A stretch of DNA of 64,000 nt, taken from NCBI GenBank assembly GCA_035048815.1, contig JAUCBN010000018.1:13668001-13732000 (forward strand), in the 5' to 3' direction. Position 1 is the first letter of the stretch, and each line of letters opens with the position of its first letter. Under the pieces are notes generated by a model. That model saw only the letters and a list, made by a program, of their open reading frames with translations. It did no database searches and was not told the DNA's origin. The stretch comes from Abelmoschus esculentus (taxonomy: Eukaryota; Streptophyta; Magnoliopsida; Malvales; Malvaceae). The translations under genes were made by a program, and so were the position numbers. Below are positions 59,976 to 64,000 of the stretch, in pieces.

Positions 59976-62010
59976 TGTAACCCCTAAAATTTAATCTAAT
60001 TTCTTAGATTACAAGTTAGGGTTTACGATATGAAAACTTATTTCGTAAGTTAGGGTTTTTGTAAAATTAATCATATTATCCAGATAAATTATTAAATAAT
60101 TAAAAATTTAAAATGCTAAAATTTAAGCAATTAAACAATCCAAGTTCAACCCACAAACATCAAATATTAAATGTCCCAAAAAACCGATAAAAGTTCAAAG
60201 TTCGTTATACAGAAAATATTGTCAACATATAATAAAATAATCCGGAATTCATATCTGAAAAATATACTATAAATAATAATCTGAATTAGGATCCTCCAAG
60301 TACCGTAAGAATCCTAAGTCTGAGATCTAAAACAGGAAACTGAGAGGGTGTAAGCTAGAAAGCCTAGTGTGTCTCTAGTATGAAGATAAACAGAATCAGA
60401 TAATAGAGCAGAGCATATGATATAATGTATGCATGAATACACCCAACACCGAACACCATCAAATGAGTAAATTCCCAGAACGACTCCAACTCCATCATAC
60501 ACAAAAAAATGGAAACTCGACCCGCAGGTTGAGCCACTGAACAGAAGTGGTATATTACAAAACCACTGAACAGAAGGGATAAATCACTAACTTCCCCGTA
60601 CACATATAATCTAACCAGATATAATGATAAATGCAGATACAAAATCAGAATGCATGCCTTATAATCTAACAGGAGGCAAGCGTGACAAAAGTCAGAATCA
60701 GTAATGTAATGTAAGGATGATGCATATTCATACGGGTTTAACAGAAATTGAACATACTGAGTAACAAAATTAACAGAAGAGAACACACCTGAACAAAAGG
60801 CTCAACGACGATACTGATGTCGACTGGACTCGGCTCTATCATTAGAATGTGCAAGAGTAGAACCTGCGAATAATAATTATCATTAGATACCCTACTCTGC
60901 CACTCTACTGATAAGTACACTAGTCAGAATTTAACCGAAACTCATGTACGGGTCCTAAATGCTGATGAATAGAAGGTCGTCCAGGAGGAGGAGAAGGCAA
61001 TTGCTCGGGGTCAGAATCTACGTCACTTGAACCAAACAGAAATTGATTCAGAATCCAAAACAGATAACTTCCAAACAGACTATTGAACGTAAAAGCCCTA
61101 AAAATAACACTTCGGGTTCGAATTTCGAAAAATGGACAATGTTATTGGACTCAAGACGTCGAAAAACATGAAGTGGACCCGGGGCGAAAAAGTCAACTAC
61201 TGACGTCAGTACTGGTCAATGTTGATGTCAACAGTGATGTCATCAAGTCAACGTTGACGTCAGTGGTGATGTCAACGGATGATGTCAGCGGGTCGGGTGT
61301 CGGTTTGGTCGGGTGTCGGTTCGGTCGGGTTGGGTGTCGGGTCGCATAAGGGTTTCTAGGATTTTTCGGGAAAATCTAGAAAATTTTCAAACTTTCTCGG
61401 GTGCCAAACACATATATAACAAGGGTTTAAACCCCCTTTTTGCTTGATTTACACTCAATTCGATCCGATACTTAACCAAAAACGATTTACAACCATCCCA
61501 CAACGAAAATCGAATCAAAACACACCAAACCAATTCGAAATCCTACAAACCGAATCAAACCACACCCCTTATCTTCCATACCAAACTTAAACAACCCAAA
61601 CATACAAACCGAACCAAACAAAAGATTCCTTCCTACCCCCACAGAACCAAAAACCGAAACCTAAAACATGAAGCAATAAACTGAAACAGAAAAGGGTTTG
61701 AAAGATTACCAAAAGCTTACCAACTCGAACGGATCGAAGGTTCACGGAAAAGATGAAGGTTACGACTCAGATTCGCAGCAACAGAGGGAGATGAGACTCA
61801 GTTTGATTCAAAACTAGGATAGGTTACTAAAAAGAAATGGACAAAACACAGGATAAGGGCTTGAAGTTTTTGAAACTTCACACACAGACCCTAAAACTTT
61901 CAGGAATTACAAAAGAGTCACTAAAATCAGGAATTAAATCCCCAAAATCTAGGGTTTCAAATTAGGGATTTCAGATTCCTAATTTAGGGGGAGAAAATTG
62001 GATTGTGACA
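59976..62010 (-). repeat. 5' LTR of the Del/Tekay-like element
   Basis: On the minus strand it begins TGTCACAATCC at 62010 and ends GGGGTTACA at 59976, 2,035 bp. A TATATATG box is seen near 61420-61412. A cluster of TGAYGTCA octamers lies at 61201-61287. The right limit is inferred from the TG start. Confidence 0.7.
61201..61287. promoter_or_regulatory. Cluster of six TGACGTCA/TGATGTCA octamers in LTR
   Basis: TGACGTCA at 61201 and 61255; TGATGTCA at 61223, 61235, 61267 and 61280. TGACGTCA is a classic bZIP (TGA/C-box type) site. Steps between copies are 22, 12, 20, 12 and 13 bases. Confidence 0.55.
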
Positions 62011-62770
62011 GTTGTTTCTTGGAATAGGGCCCGCATGTGAGTTACTTGTGGTTGGTGTTTATGCAAGCTAGTTCAATGTGGATTACATGGATGCAAAGGT
62101 ATATATTAAAGGATCAATCTATACGGCGAGCTTACTTGAAACTCAACCATAATTGGGCATGGAGAAAGATTCTAAAGTTACGAGATGATTTTAGATTAAT
62201 TAGACTCATCCAAGGGAGGTTCCTTACCAGAATAGTTTGGGAAAACGTCGAGCATAAGCAACTGAGAGTACCATGGTATCGACTTGTCCAGAGTGGATTA
62301 GTCATTTCTCGAAATTCCTTCATCTCGTAGCTTGTAGTGCTCGACAGGTTACCTACAAAGTGTCGTATGGTTCAATGGGGAAGCAATATTGACATCATGT
62401 GCTTATTGTGTGGAGATGGTGTAGATCAGAGACCATATATTTAGAAATTGTAGGTTTTCTCTAAATCTTGGGAGGTTGATTTTACTGGAATAGAAATTTG
62501 TTAGTTTTTATTGTAGTTTGGAGGAAATATTTGATCGGATTATGTAGGTCAGTAAAGGGAAATCATTGAAGGTAGCTACTATTAGGATAGTATGGAAGGG
62601 AATTAATTACTATATATGACAAGAACGGAACAAAAGATTACACGGAAAAACTCAAAGCTTAAAGGAAGCTATTCTTTCTACTATAAAGCAGGATGTGAGA
62701 TCGATTTCATACTTAATATGTTTGTATAGTTACTTACTGTAGCCGCTAGAAGCCGTTATTTCAAATTTAT
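62011..62770 (+). pseudogene. LINE (L1-type) C-terminal fragment with zf-RVT domain
   Basis: Reading the plus strand, WITWMQRYILKDQSI, WAWRKILKLRD, VPWYRLVQSGLVISRNSF, then LDRLPTKCRM and CLLCGDGVDQR follow the order of the zinc-binding zf-RVT domain found after reverse transcriptase in plant LINEs (the CxxC survives). Stops occur after NSFIS (62330) and several times beyond. The reverse transcriptase proper is not in the window. Adjacent to the LTR end at 62010. Confidence 0.65.
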
Positions 62771-64000
62771 TGGATGTTTTGAGGTTCTTAGATAAAATAA
62801 AATTTCGTTTATGAAAAAGAAACTTTTAAAAATATAAAATTAAAGTAACCATCTTATTAATTTTAAATTGATATTGTATTTACTAACACATACATTGTAT
62901 TTACTTATATAATAATTTATTTTGGGACACTTTTCTTAAAAGATCGCATATGCCCGAAGCCACCTTTACCCCTCTCCTTATTTAAAAACCTTAATGACTC
63001 ATCATATTACATAAATCTGATTGTTAATTTATTCACTGTTTAAAAAAGAAAGTGAGAGTAGCAAGGATTAAAGAGCTCCAAGGGTAGGATTCTTTGCTTG
63101 AGAGAGAGCTTAGCAATTGACCCACTTCATATATATATGATTCAGATTCTGAGATGAAACCTAAAACTGATGCTTTAATAGTCCTCATTCATCTTCTTCT
63201 GCCAACCATTTATATAAATACTGCTTTGAAGTTAAAAATTAAAAACAAATCTAATATTTTTTATCAAGGCACAAAGTTTAAACTAAGCGATTATAATCAG
63301 AGATAGACACAAAGTTTTATGTAAGGATAATTTTTTTATAATCAGGGTTAACATACTCTTTCACCACGATGGAGAAATTTTAGGGTGAGACAGTTTAAAA
63401 TAAGGTTATAACAAAATTCTTATAAAAATATAAGAATTTCGGTATCGATTTATAAAATTTTATATATTTTAGTATGTACAGAAAAGTCGATACTAAAATT
63501 CTTGTTATTTTTATAAAAAATTCGATGTAACCTCATTTTAGAATAAAATTTTTTATATTCTAAACCCTAAACATTAAAGAATACACAATACCCTAATTTT
63601 TTATAGCCTAATCATAACCTATAACATTAAACTATAAACCCACTATTTTAAAGTAGAGATACAATAAAAAACAGAAGATTTGTAGCTTTTTATTTTAGCT
63701 TTATTTTATGCGCTTAAAATTAAAAAATCCCCACCAATGTGATGAATTTATATATGCACGCAGATTCCCTTATTTATTCCCTCTCTGCTGTTCTTACACC
63801 CAAGAATATATTTCTTCATTTTGAATGCAATGTTCATGAACTGAGTTGAAAAACCTTTTTTTTTATTGATTTCAAGACATTGCTGATGATGAGAGAGGAA
63901 GGTGGTCTTGACCTTTCTCCATATAGAAAATTTCCATTGTTTTTTTTTAAAGAAAACCCTATGTCCTCCGTATGCAAACTGTAATAAAAATATTGAAGCA
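62771..64000. other. AT-rich intergenic at right edge
   Basis: No gene could be supported. Near the right edge a TTTATATATG TATA-like word (63747) is followed by a pyrimidine-rich stretch and a short frame from 63886 (MMREEGGLDLSPYRKFPLFF...) ending at 63984; this might be the leader of a gene lying to the right. Confidence 0.3.

Larger units (their letters stand above)
59216..62010 (-). mobile_element. Del/Tekay-like Ty3/gypsy element, 5' end only
   Basis: Minus-strand order: LTR (62010-59976), primer-binding site, gag start. Only the first part of gag remains before the Athila LTR fragment at 59215, so the element was truncated or interrupted there. The initiator-Met primer site and the MPPRR gag start are the usual signs of Del/Tekay chromoviruses. 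Confidence 0.75.

Noticed and set aside
63060..63240. Possible miR159/miR319-like hairpin (GAGCTCC word)
   Set aside because: No matching mature-miRNA arm downstream and no convincing long foldback.
63886..63984. Short frame near the right edge as a gene start
   Set aside because: Only 32 codons with no recognised domain; cannot be judged without sequence to the right.

Overview
This window is nuclear DNA of a flowering plant, very probably a dicot. It is AT-rich, gene-poor and packed with nested transposable elements: Athila-, Tat/Ogre- and Del/Tekay-like Ty3/gypsy elements, CACTA, MULE, hAT and LINE. It holds one clear spliced nuclear gene with short GT-AG introns. The mix of Athila elements carrying a plant-transposon-protein ORF and CACTA elements with GCGGCGTTT subterminal repeats would fit Malvaceae such as cotton, but nothing here fixes the species.

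Layout, left part (1-30.5 kb): a minus-strand Athila-type element (1-2848, cut by the window edge) sits inside a plus-strand Athila-type element (2849-11360) with decayed protease, RT, RNase H, integrase, ORF3 and 3' LTR. A large non-coding element of Tat/Ogre type (12139-28262; LTR-like repeats at both ends, tRNA-type primer site at 13226) is split by a complete but pol-less Athila derivative (17578-25843) with two LTRs and a perfect 5-bp target duplication CCTTC. A decayed hAT transposase (28339-30215) follows.

Middle (30.5-50.2 kb): an 8,987-bp CACTA element (30505-39491, target duplication AAT) has a nonsense-broken transposase next to an apparently intact six-exon second gene. Then come a Del-like LTR remnant with a minisatellite (40100-41966) and a 1.4-kb terminal-inverted-repeat element with tRNA-like sequences in both arms (42489-43878). 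The one clear host gene follows: a five-exon, 227-residue F-box/LRR protein (44114-45174) resembling Arabidopsis At5g67140. A small two-exon candidate gene lies convergent to it (45935-46239). A 3,062-bp MULE (47150-50211, 10-bp target duplication) carries a dead transposase.

Right part (50.2-64 kb): AT-rich intergenic DNA with MITE-like elements (one contains a 311-bp tandem duplication), an Athila LTR fragment, a minus-strand Del/Tekay-like 5' end (LTR 59976-62010, initiator-Met primer site, start of gag), and a LINE C-terminal remnant.

Most interesting signals: (i) a short hairpin with an RGGA loop followed by a polypurine tract, present twice in each of two Athila-type elements, with stems that differ in sequence yet mostly stay paired; (ii) the pol-less Athila derivative; (iii) the intact TNPA-like gene beside a dead CACTA transposase; (iv) a ~50-bp-period array of GTTCTATATAGGAAGAAC-like motifs in the Tat/Ogre-like element; (v) six TGAYGTCA octamers in 87 bp of the Del-like LTR; (vi) long perfect palindromes repeated in the MULE termini.
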